Source: Panacagrimonas sp965216805
GTDB lineage: Bacteria > Pseudomonadota > Gammaproteobacteria > Nevskiales > Nevskiaceae
DNA: 64,000 nt
Assembly: GCF_965216805.1 (NCBI RefSeq)
Contig: NZ_CBDCGN010000003.1
Span: forward strand, 1,674,001-1,738,000
Reading direction: 5' to 3'
The number at the start of each line of letters is the position of its first letter. Position 1 is the stretch's first letter. This document shows, piece after piece, positions 46,298 to 53,591 of the stretch. A program made the position numbers and the translations under genes. A model generated the notes under the pieces. The model did no database searches. It was given only the letters and a program-made list of their open reading frames with translations, and had not been told where the DNA came from.

Positions 46298-47361
46298 GCG
46301 TCGCCACGTCGCGGACGCGCAAGGTTCGCATCGGCATGCTGCCGCTGGCGGATGCTGCACCGTTCCTGGTCGCACGCGAACTGGGTTTGTTCAAGGGCCA
46401 GGGCCTGGACGTGACGCTGTGCGTGGAAGCGTCATGGGCGGGCATCCGCGACAAGCTTGCGCTGGGGCAGATCGACGCCGCGCAACTGCTGGCGCCGATG
46501 CCCCTGGCCGCCAACCTGGGCGCAGATCGCCTGGGCGTACCGATGGAAACCGCACTGGCGCTGTCGCGCAACGGCAACAGCATTACGGTGTCTGCGCCGC
46601 TCTACGCGCAGATGGACGCCGCCGGCGCCGATCCGGCTGCCGCAGGCCGGGCGCTGCGCCGGGTCGTCGAGCGCGACCGCGCCGCCGGTCGCGGCCGGCG
46701 CGTGTTTGCACACGTGTTCCCGTTCTCCACGCACCATTATCTGTTGCGCGACTGGCTTGCGACTGCGGGGATCGACCCCGACCGCGATGTGCGCCTGGTC
46801 GTCATTCCGCCGTCGCAGGTCCTGCAGCATCTGCGCGAGCATCGTATCGACGGCTGCTGCGTCGGCGCGCCCTGGGGCATGGCGGCGGAACTGGAAGGCG
46901 TTGGCCGCCGGCTGCTGGCCACCCATACGATCCGCCCCGGCTGCGCCGAAAAGGTGCTCGGCGTGACCCGGACCTGGGCTGCGCACAATCCGGCTGCGCA
47001 CCTGGCGATGGTGGCGGCGCTGATCGAGGCCGGACGCTGGCTGGAACTGCCCGGCCATCGCGCCGACGCCGCGCAGATGCTGATCGACGCCCGGCTGCTG
47101 GCGACCCCGGCCGAATCGGTGCGCGCCGCCTTGAGCGACGACGGCGCCGATCCACTCGGGCCGCAATTCATCTTCGGAGCCGGGCAGACTCTGCAGCCCC
47201 ATCACGACGACGCGCGCTGGTTCCTGGCGCAGATGCAGCGCTGGGGCCAGATCCGCGTCACGCCGGATATCGAAGACACCGTGCGGGCCAGCTATCGGCT
47301 GCGACTGCACGGGCAGGCGCGGGCGCTGGCGACCCATGTTCTGCAACCTTGGGCGCAATGA
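46294..47361 (+). CDS. nasS: NasS-like nitrate sensor (second copy)
   Basis: A 355-residue cytoplasmic NrtA/NasS-type protein. It starts VSVATSRTRKVRIGMLPLAD with a GTG overlapping the nasT stop, and contains LLAPMPLAANLGADRLGVPM, FPFSTHHYLLRDWLATAG, IDGCCVGAPWG and EKVLGVTRTW. Length is normal for NasS and there is no signal peptide. It is the pair closest to the narK-nasA operon and has the same orientation, so it is the more likely regulator of that operon. Confidence 0.9.
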   Translation: MSVATSRTRKVRIGMLPLADAAPFLVARELGLFKGQGLDVTLCVEASWAGIRDKLALGQIDAAQLLAPMPLAANLGADRLGVPMETALALSRNGNSITVSAPLYAQMDAAGADPAAAGRALRRVVERDRAAGRGRRVFAHVFPFSTHHYLLRDWLATAGIDPDRDVRLVVIPPSQVLQHLREHRIDGCCVGAPWGMAAELEGVGRRLLATHTIRPGCAEKVLGVTRTWAAHNPAAHLAMVAALIEAGRWLELPGHRADAAQMLIDARLLATPAESVRAALSDDGADPLGPQFIFGAGQTLQPHHDDARWFLAQMQRWGQIRVTPDIEDTVRASYRLRLHGQARALATHVLQPWAQ

Positions 47362-47430
47362 CCCCAAGCGCCACTCCGGCACCGCAGGCGGGTCGCAGCG
47401 GCAGCGGCGGCGGTGTGCTGGCCATTGCAG

Positions 47431-47447
47431 TGCACCGCATTTGTGCG
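47431..47447 (+). promoter_or_regulatory. NtrC-like enhancer site 1
   Basis: TGCACC-GCATT-TGTGCG matches 10 of the 12 defined positions of the NtrC consensus (TGCACC, five bases, GGTGCA). It is centred about 70 bases upstream of the sigma-54 promoter -24 element. Confidence 0.55.
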
Positions 47448-47461
47448 GATGACGATCGATC

Positions 47462-47478
47462 TGCGCCAGCTTTGTGCG
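47462..47478 (+). promoter_or_regulatory. NtrC-like enhancer site 2
   Basis: TGCGCC-AGCTT-TGTGCG matches 9 of 12 NtrC positions and lies 31 bases after site 1, close to three helical turns, so the two sites would face the same side of the DNA. Confidence 0.5.
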
Positions 47479-47505
47479 CAATCCGCCCCGGAGATGGCGT
47501 TTGGC

Positions 47506-47522
47506 CCGGCACGCTGCTTGCT
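47506..47522 (+). promoter_or_regulatory. Sigma-54 promoter of the nitrate assimilation operon
   Basis: CCGGCACG-CTGC-TTGCT differs from the -24/-12 consensus (TTGGCACG, four bases, TTGCT) only in the first two positions. GG at 47508-47509 and GC at 47520-47521 have the required 10-base spacing. Transcription would start near 47533, giving an 80-base leader before narK. Confidence 0.75.
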
Positions 47523-47565
47523 CTGAGCTTGATGCGTGGTTAACGGCGATCACGTGAGCTGATTT

Positions 47566-47587
47566 TCGCGGGCAATGACGACCGCGA
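47566..47587 (+). other. Stem-loop in the narK leader
   Basis: TCGCGG and CCGCGA form a 6-bp stem with a 10-base loop in the predicted 5' leader. No T-run follows, so it is not a terminator. Its role is unknown. Confidence 0.4.
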
Positions 47588-47614
47588 CATTCCATTCTCA
47601 CGGGAGTCGTTCAC

Positions 47615-48955
47615 ATGTCGGATGCATCGCGGGTCAAAGCCACCAGAGTCACCCTCAGCGACTTCAGCACACCGCAGATGCGCGCCTTCCACCTGACCTG
47701 GATGGCGTTCTTCGTCTGCTTTTTTGCATGGTTTGCCTGCGCGCCGCTGATGCCGGTCATCAAGGGCGAGTTCGGCCTGACCAAGGACCAGATCGCCAAC
47801 ATCAATATCGCTGCGGTCGCGGTGACCATCCTGGTGCGGGTGCTCATCGGGCCGCTGTGCGATCGGCTGGGACCGCGCAAGGCCTACACCGGGTTGCTGC
47901 TGATCGGCGCGATTCCCGTGTTCGGTGTCGCCGCCAGTCAGAGCTACGAGAGCTTCCTGTTCTTCCGGCTGCTGATCGGCGCCATTGGCGCCAGCTTCGT
48001 CATCACCCAATATCACACCAGCGTGATGTTCGCGCCCAATGTCGTCGGGACCGCCAACGCGGCCGCTGCGGGTTGGGGTAATGCCGGCGGCGGCGCCACG
48101 CAGGCGATCATGCCGTTGATCCTGGCTGCCGTCCTCACCCTGGGCGCCGAGTCGGCTTTCGGGTGGCGCATCGCTTTGTTGGTCCCCGGCGTGCTCATGG
48201 TGGTCATGGGCGTTCTCTACTGGAAATACACCCAGGACTGCCCGGCCGGCAACTACGACACGCTGCGCGCCACAGGATTGATGGTGGACGGCGGCAAGAA
48301 AGCGAGCTGGATCAGCTTCAAGAAGGCGGCCACCAACTATCGCGTTTGGATGTTGTTCGTCACTTACGCCGCCTGCTTCGGCGTGGAAATCTTCATCCAC
48401 AACATTGCGGCGCTGTATTACGTTGATCGTTTCGAGTTGTCGCTCAAACAAGCGGGTTTTGCCGTCGGCGCGTTCGGTTTGCTGGCCTTGTTTGCGCGCG
48501 CACTCGGCGGCATGGCTTCGGACCGGATCGCCAGGACGCGGGGGCTCGATGGGCGCACCCTGCTGCTGTTCGCCTTGATCGTAGGCGAGGGCCTGGGCTT
48601 GCTGTGGTTTGCACAGATGGACAGCGTCGCCATCGCTATCGTCGCCATGATCGTGTTTGGTCTGTTCACCCACATGGCCTGCGGCGCGACCTACGCGCTG
48701 GTGCCCTTCATTGATCGCAATGCCTTGGGTGGCGTCGCCGGCATCATCGGTGCGGGGGGCAATGTCGGCGCCGTGGCCGCGGGCTTTCTCATGAAAGGCT
48801 CGGCGAGCGCGCAGGAGTGCCTGCTGATTCTGGGTGTGCTGGTTACGGCCTCGGCGGTCTGCGCCATCGCCGTGCGCTTCTCGTCCGAACACAAGACGCG
48901 CGAACAAGCGCTGTACGAACAGGCCGTATCCGAGCGCTCGGGTCTGGCCGCTTGA
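47615..48955 (+). CDS. narK: Nitrate/nitrite MFS transporter (NarK/NasA type)
   Basis: A 446-residue 12-helix transporter of the nitrate/nitrite porter family. The NNP signatures are seen as GWGNAGGGATQAIMPL near residue 150 and GNVGAVAAGFL near 380; RLIGPLCDRLGPRKAY-like MFS loop residues are in RVLIGPLCDRLGPRK. It is the first structural gene after the sigma-54 promoter and imports nitrate for the reductases that follow. Confidence 0.94.
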   Translation: MSDASRVKATRVTLSDFSTPQMRAFHLTWMAFFVCFFAWFACAPLMPVIKGEFGLTKDQIANINIAAVAVTILVRVLIGPLCDRLGPRKAYTGLLLIGAIPVFGVAASQSYESFLFFRLLIGAIGASFVITQYHTSVMFAPNVVGTANAAAAGWGNAGGGATQAIMPLILAAVLTLGAESAFGWRIALLVPGVLMVVMGVLYWKYTQDCPAGNYDTLRATGLMVDGGKKASWISFKKAATNYRVWMLFVTYAACFGVEIFIHNIAALYYVDRFELSLKQAGFAVGAFGLLALFARALGGMASDRIARTRGLDGRTLLLFALIVGEGLGLLWFAQMDSVAIAIVAMIVFGLFTHMACGATYALVPFIDRNALGGVAGIIGAGGNVGAVAAGFLMKGSASAQECLLILGVLVTASAVCAIAVRFSSEHKTREQALYEQAVSERSGLAA

Positions 48956-48960
48956 ACTCT

Positions 48961-49086
48961 ATGAGGACGAAACTGGTGGTGGTTGGCAATGGCATGGATG
49001 AGGAGGAGCTTTCGGGGACTGACTCAAGGTCAGTCCCCGCCGACGAACGCCCGACGGGTCTCCCGTCGCGCCGGGGGCGGCGATAA
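48961..49086 (+). pseudogene. Vestigial duplicate of the nirB start, interrupted by hairpins
   Basis: An ATG at 48961 opens MRTKLVVVGNGMDE, nearly the same as the true nirB N-terminus MKTRLVVVGNGMVG found 144 bases later. After 12 codons the sequence turns into two palindromes and stops at 49084-49086, one base before the nirB ATG. It looks like the remnant of a partial nirB duplication broken by a repeat insertion. The 41-codon frame is unlikely to be functional. Confidence 0.65.
49014..49068. repeat. Twin-hairpin repeat before nirB
   Basis: Two perfect palindromes, GGGGACTGAC-TCAAG-GTCAGTCCCC (49014-49038) and CGACGGG-TCT-CCCGTCG (49052-49068), lie in tandem between narK and nirB. The arrangement resembles a REP/BIME-type element and could reduce transcription from narK into nirB. 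Confidence 0.65.
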
Positions 49087-51723
49087 ATGAGCGCACAGAT
49101 GAAGACTCGACTCGTGGTGGTAGGAAACGGGATGGTCGGTCACAAGCTGCTGGAGCAGCTCGCGGATCAACCTCAATTCGAGATCACGGTGTTGTGCGAG
49201 GAGCCGCGTCCGGCTTACGACCGTGTACATCTTTCGGAATTCTTCAGCGGTAAGACCGCCGAGGATCTGTCCCTGGTCGTGCCCGGGTTCTTCGAGCGCG
49301 AGGGGCTGAGCCTCAAGCTCAATGCCAAGGCGGTCGGCATCGACAGGTCTGCGAAGACGGTGCAGACCGCAACCGGCGAAACAGTTCCTTACGACAAGCT
49401 GGTGCTGGCCACCGGCTCCTACCCCTTCGTGCCGCCGGTGCCGGGCCGAGAGCGTGACGGCTGCCTGGTCTATCGCACCATCGAAGACCTGGAGGCGATG
49501 ACGGAGTGGGGCAAGAAGTCGAAGATCGGTGTGGTCATCGGCGGCGGTCTGCTCGGCCTTGAATGCGCCAAGGCGCTCAAGGACATGGGCCTGCAGACGC
49601 ACGTGGTGGAATTTGCGCCGCGACTGATGACAGTGCAGGTCGACGACATGGGCGGTCGCCTGCTGCAGCGCAAGATCGAGGCGCTGGGCGTGACCGTGCA
49701 CACGCAGAAGAACACCACCGAAATTATTGATGGCGCCGGCCTGGGGGTCGGTGGTCGGCACAAGATGATGTTCGCCGACGGCTCCGCGCTGGAAACCGAC
49801 ATGATCGTGTTCTCCGCCGGCATTCGTCCGCGCGACGAACTCGCGCGAAGCAGCGGCATCAAGATGGGCGAGCGTGGTGGCATTGTCATCGACAACGATT
49901 GCCGCACGTCCGATCCGAATATTTACGCGATCGGCGAGTGCGCGCTGTGGGAAGGCAAGATTTTCGGGCTGGTGGCACCTGGGTATGACATGGCGCGTGT
50001 GGTCGCGAGCCAGCTTGTGCTCCCCTCTGCCGCAAGCGGGAGAGGGGCCGAGGGTGAGGGCGCTTCGAGCGCTGCGCCGTTGCCCGCCGCCCTCACCCCA
50101 ACCCCTCTCCCGCCTGCGGGAGAGGGGCTTCAGTTTCTCGGTGCCGACATGAGTACCAAGCTCAAGCTGCTGGGCGTGGACGTGGCGAGCATCGGCGACG
50201 CGCAGGGCGTGACACCGGGCTCGCTCAACTACCTGTTCAGCGACGAAGTCGCCGGCCACTACAAGAAGCTGGTGGTGAGCGCCGACAACAAGACCCTGGT
50301 CGGCGCGGTGCTGGTGGGCGAGGCCAATGATTACGGGTCCCTGCTGCAGTTCGCGCTCAACGCGATTCCGCTGCCGGCGCATCCGGAGGAATTGATTCTT
50401 CCTGCGCGTGAAGGCGGCAAGAGCGGCATGGGTGTGGACCTGTTGCCGGATGCAGCGATGATCTGCTCGTGCAACAACGTCTCCAAGGGCGCGCTGTGCG
50501 GCGCCATCACTGAAGGCGCCACCACCATGGCGGCGCTCAAGAAGTGCACCAAGGCGGCGACCAGTTGCGGCGGCTGCGGGCCGCTGGTCAAGCAGGTGCT
50601 GGATGCCGAGCTGACCAAGGCCGGTGTCACCGTGCTCAATCACCTGTGCGAGCACTTCGCGCATTCGCGCCAGGAGATGTTTCACCTGGTCAAGATCGGT
50701 CAGCTCAAGACCTTCGACTCGGTGCTGCTTGCCCACGGCAAGGGTCGTGGTTGCGATATCTGCAAGCCGGCCATCGGCAGCATCCTGGCCAGTGTCTGGA
50801 ATGAGCACGTGCTCAAGCCCAAGCACCAGAGCGTGCAGGACACCAACGACTACTACCTCGCCAACCTGCAGAAGGACGGCACGTACTCGGTGGTGCCGCG
50901 CGTTCCGGGTGGCGAGATCACGCCGGAAAAACTCATCGTCATCGGACGCGTGGCGCAGCACTACGGGCTGTACACCAAAATCACCGGCGGCCAGCGCATT
51001 GATCTGTTCGGCGCGAGAGTGGAGCAACTGCCGCTGATCTGGAAGGAGCTGGTGGAGGCCGGCTTCGAATCCGGTCACGCCTACGGCAAGGCCTTGCGCA
51101 CGGTGAAGTCCTGCGTCGGCAGCACCTGGTGCCGCTACGGCGTGCAGGACTCGGTGAGCATGGCCATCTTCATCGAAGAACGTTATCGCGGTCTGCGCTC
51201 GCCGCACAAGATCAAGATGGCGGTGTCCGGCTGCACGCGCGAATGCGCCGAGGCCCAGGGCAAGGACGTGGGCGTGATCGCCACGGAGAAGGGCTGGAAC
51301 CTGTACGTGGGCGGCAACGGCGGCATGAAGCCACGCCACGCCGATCTGCTCGCCATCGATCTGGATGACGCCACCCTGATCCGCTACATCGACCGCTTCC
51401 TGATGCTCTATATCCGCACCGGTGATCGTCTGCAGCGCACCTCGACCTGGATGGACAACATCGAAGGCGGGCTGGAGTATGTGAAGAAGGCTGTGTGCGA
51501 AGACAGCCTCGGTATCGCCGCCGAGCTGGAAGTGGACATGCAGAAGCTGGTTGATACCTACGAGTGCGAGTGGAAGAAGGCGATCAACACGCCGGAGACG
51601 CTCAAGCGCTTCCGCCACTTCGTCAACTCGCAGGAACCGGACAAGAACATCCAGTTCGTCGATGAACGCGGTCAGATCCGGCCCATGAGTCAACTGGAAA
51701 AGAAAGCCGAGGCCTCGGTGTGA
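49087..51723 (+). CDS. nirB: Assimilatory nitrite reductase large subunit NirB, with an in-frame repeat insert
   Basis: An 878-residue NADH-dependent sirohaem nitrite reductase. In order: FAD domain (LVVVGNGMVGHKLLEQL), NAD-binding GGGLLGLECAKAL near residue 152, a [2Fe-2S] BFD-like domain (ICSCNNVSKGALC, then SCGGCG) near 460-500, a nitrite/sulfite reductase half-domain, and sirohaem/[4Fe-4S] cysteines in SCVGSTWC and GCTRECAEA. It is 30-60 residues longer than usual because a low-complexity insert (about 312-349) carries a palindromic DNA repeat between two conserved blocks. The ATG at 49087 is right after the vestigial reading frame. NirD overlaps its end. Confidence 0.95.
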   Translation: MSAQMKTRLVVVGNGMVGHKLLEQLADQPQFEITVLCEEPRPAYDRVHLSEFFSGKTAEDLSLVVPGFFEREGLSLKLNAKAVGIDRSAKTVQTATGETVPYDKLVLATGSYPFVPPVPGRERDGCLVYRTIEDLEAMTEWGKKSKIGVVIGGGLLGLECAKALKDMGLQTHVVEFAPRLMTVQVDDMGGRLLQRKIEALGVTVHTQKNTTEIIDGAGLGVGGRHKMMFADGSALETDMIVFSAGIRPRDELARSSGIKMGERGGIVIDNDCRTSDPNIYAIGECALWEGKIFGLVAPGYDMARVVASQLVLPSAASGRGAEGEGASSAAPLPAALTPTPLPPAGEGLQFLGADMSTKLKLLGVDVASIGDAQGVTPGSLNYLFSDEVAGHYKKLVVSADNKTLVGAVLVGEANDYGSLLQFALNAIPLPAHPEELILPAREGGKSGMGVDLLPDAAMICSCNNVSKGALCGAITEGATTMAALKKCTKAATSCGGCGPLVKQVLDAELTKAGVTVLNHLCEHFAHSRQEMFHLVKIGQLKTFDSVLLAHGKGRGCDICKPAIGSILASVWNEHVLKPKHQSVQDTNDYYLANLQKDGTYSVVPRVPGGEITPEKLIVIGRVAQHYGLYTKITGGQRIDLFGARVEQLPLIWKELVEAGFESGHAYGKALRTVKSCVGSTWCRYGVQDSVSMAIFIEERYRGLRSPHKIKMAVSGCTRECAEAQGKDVGVIATEKGWNLYVGGNGGMKPRHADLLAIDLDDATLIRYIDRFLMLYIRTGDRLQRTSTWMDNIEGGLEYVKKAVCEDSLGIAAELEVDMQKLVDTYECEWKKAINTPETLKRFRHFVNSQEPDKNIQFVDERGQIRPMSQLEKKAEASV
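50020..50131. repeat. Palindromic repeat inserted in frame in nirB
   Basis: About 112 bases made of inverted units: CCCCTCT...AGAGGGG at each end and GAGGGTGAGGGC facing GCCCTCACCC in the middle. Translated it gives a Pro/Ala/Gly-rich stretch (ALTPTPLPPAGEG) of a kind often seen as a spurious insert in proteins of xanthomonad-like bacteria. It keeps the frame and falls between the NAD domain and the GADMSTKLKLLG block. Confidence 0.85.
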
Positions 51724-52145
51724 GCGACATGATCAACAGCCTGCCGGATCAGACCGCGCAAGACTTCAGCAGTGAGGTGGTGGAGACTGCGATGACGCAA
51801 GCCCCCAAGTGGACCTATGTATGCCGCGTCGCGGAGATCGTGCCCAACACCGGTGTCTGCGCCAAGGTGGGTTCGTCGCAGGTCGCCGTGTTCCGCCTGG
51901 TCTCGCCCTCGGGCGAGGACGAGGGCATCTTCGCCCTGGACAATCACGATCCACGTTCCGGCGCCAATGTGTTGTCGCGCGGCATGGTCGGCGATGTTGC
52001 CGGCGAGATCGTGGTGGCCTCGCCGGTGTACAAGAACCATTTCTGCCTGAATACCGGGCGTTGCCTGGAAGACGAGAGCTGGTCGGTGCAGCCCTATGCC
52101 GTGCGCGTGTCGGATGACGGCATGATTCTGGTGCGCGAAGCGTGA
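51720..52145 (+). CDS. nirD: Nitrite reductase small subunit NirD
   Basis: A 141-residue Rieske-fold protein lacking the iron-sulfur cysteine-histidine pairs, as usual for NirD. Seen: VCRVAEIVPNTGVCAKVG, IFALDNHDPRSGANVLSRG and SPVYKNHFCLNTGRCLED. It begins with a 25-residue extension before the fold. The GTG start at 51720 overlaps the nirB stop; an internal ATG at 51729 or 51792 is also possible. Confidence 0.92.
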   Translation: MSDMINSLPDQTAQDFSSEVVETAMTQAPKWTYVCRVAEIVPNTGVCAKVGSSQVAVFRLVSPSGEDEGIFALDNHDPRSGANVLSRGMVGDVAGEIVVASPVYKNHFCLNTGRCLEDESWSVQPYAVRVSDDGMILVREA

Positions 52146-52159
52146 AGCACAAGAACGGT

Positions 52160-52238
52160 CACGGATTACGCGGATGAACGCGGATAAAACAACATCGTGG
52201 TGTGGCTATTCAATCCGCGTTCATCCGCGTGATCCGTG
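52160..52238. repeat. 26-bp inverted repeat element between nirD and the FAD reductase gene
   Basis: The arms 52160-52185 and 52213-52238 are complementary at 25 of 26 positions around a 27-base loop. The arm word (CGGATTACGCGGATGAACGC) belongs to a short repeat widely dispersed in proteobacterial genomes. It would form a long hairpin in the operon mRNA. Confidence 0.85.
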
Positions 52239-52259
52239 GCGTGCTGTTTCTGTGTATTC

Positions 52260-53591
52260 ATGAATCGTCAACGTCTGGTAGTCGTCGGCAACGGGATGGC
52301 TGGAATCCGCACCGTCGAGGAAGTGCTCAAGCTCGCGCCGGATCGTTTCGACATCACCGTGTTCGGCGCCGAGCCGCACGGTAACTACAACCGTATTCTT
52401 CTGTCGCCGGTGCTGGCGGGCGAGAAGAAGTTCGATGACATCGTCACGCACCCGCGCGAGTGGTATGCGCAGAACGCCATCACTCTGCATGCAGGCGATC
52501 CGGTGGTGAGCATCGACCGCAAGCGTCGCGCGGTGAAATCTCGCGATGGCCTTGAAGTGCCTTACGACCGCCTGCTGCTGGCCACCGGCTCCAAGCCCTT
52601 CGTCATCCCCGTGCCCGGGCACCAACTGCCGGGCGTGATCGCGTTCCGCGACATCAACGACGTCGAGCTGATGCTCACCGCCGCGCGCGACCACAAGAAG
52701 GCCATCGTGATCGGCGGCGGTTTGCTCGGCCTGGAAGCCGCGAACGGCCTGATGCGTCAGGGCATGGACGTGACCGTCGTGCACGTCATGGATTCACTGA
52801 TGGAGCGTCAGCTCGACAAGCCGGCGGCGGGGTTGCTCAAGACCGCGCTGGAAAAGCGCGGCCTGCGCTTCCTGCTCGAAGCGAACACCGCGGAGATCGT
52901 CGGAGCCCTCACCCCGCCGTCTGCTTCGCAGACGGTCCCCCCCTCTCCCGCTCCGCGGGCGAGGGACGAAGGCCGGCCTCCGGCCGATGCTTGTCTTGAT
53001 CGCGTGCGCGCGGTGCGCTTCAAGGACGGCAGCGAGATCGAGGCCGATCTCGTTGTGATGGCTGTCGGCATCCGCCCAAATTTCGATCTGGCCAAGAACG
53101 CCGGTCTGCACTGCGAGCGCGCGCTGGTGGTGGATGACAGCCTGCAGTCGCTGAGCGATCCGCGCGTGTACGCGGTGGGCGAGTGCGTGCAGCACCGCAA
53201 GAACACCTATGGCCTGGTGGCGCCGCTGTACGAACAGGCGCGGGTCTGCGCCGCGCATCTGGCCGGCCTGGGCCATCGCCGCTATCCCGGCTCGGTCACC
53301 TCGACCAAGCTCAAGGTGACGGGCATCGACCTGTTCTCCGCGGGTGATTTCATCGGCGGGCCGGACACCGAGGACCAGGTGTTCCGTGATCCGCGGCGCG
53401 GTGTGTACAAGCGCCTGGTGCTCAGGGATTCGCGCGTCGTTGGCGCCGTGCTCTACGGCGAGGTCAAGGACGGCCCCTGGTATTTCGAGCTGATGCAGAA
53501 GGGCACGAACATCGCCGCCTTCCGCGCGCGCCTGTTGTTTGGGCGTGCGTACTGCGAGCCATCGACCGCGACGACGGAGCAGGCCGCCTGA
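52260..53591 (+). CDS. nasB: FAD-dependent pyridine nucleotide reductase, partner of nitrate reductase
   Basis: A 443-residue protein homologous to the N-terminal half of NirB: FAD motif LVVVGNGMAGIRTVEEV at the start, YNRILLSPVLAGEK, GGGLLGLEAANGLMRQG near residue 155 and GIRPNFDLAKNAGL, with VYAVGECVQH. Such NasB-type reductases pass electrons from NAD(P)H to assimilatory nitrate reductase, whose gene follows with overlap. A 32-residue low-complexity insert (about 216-247) derives from a DNA repeat. The ATG at 52260 gives the family N-terminus; the frame upstream lies inside the inverted repeat. Confidence 0.88.
   Translation: MNRQRLVVVGNGMAGIRTVEEVLKLAPDRFDITVFGAEPHGNYNRILLSPVLAGEKKFDDIVTHPREWYAQNAITLHAGDPVVSIDRKRRAVKSRDGLEVPYDRLLLATGSKPFVIPVPGHQLPGVIAFRDINDVELMLTAARDHKKAIVIGGGLLGLEAANGLMRQGMDVTVVHVMDSLMERQLDKPAAGLLKTALEKRGLRFLLEANTAEIVGALTPPSASQTVPPSPAPRARDEGRPPADACLDRVRAVRFKDGSEIEADLVVMAVGIRPNFDLAKNAGLHCERALVVDDSLQSLSDPRVYAVGECVQHRKNTYGLVAPLYEQARVCAAHLAGLGHRRYPGSVTSTKLKVTGIDLFSAGDFIGGPDTEDQVFRDPRRGVYKRLVLRDSRVVGAVLYGEVKDGPWYFELMQKGTNIAAFRARLLFGRAYCEPSTATTEQAA
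52906..53000. repeat. Palindromic repeat inserted in frame in the FAD reductase gene
   Basis: About 95 bases containing the hairpins CCGTCTGC-TTC-GCAGACGG (52917-52935), a GC-rich stem around CCCGCTCCGCGGG, and GGCCGGCCTCCGGCC. It translates as a Pro/Ala/Arg-rich loop (ALTPPSASQTVPPSPAPR) and shares the GCCCTCACCCC opening with the insert in nirB, so the two are related. Confidence 0.8.

Noticed and set aside
49030..51693. A minus-strand open frame of 887 codons across nirB
   Set aside because: It is the antisense shadow of a high-GC gene; the plus strand encodes complete NirB motifs and the antisense protein has no recognisable domain.
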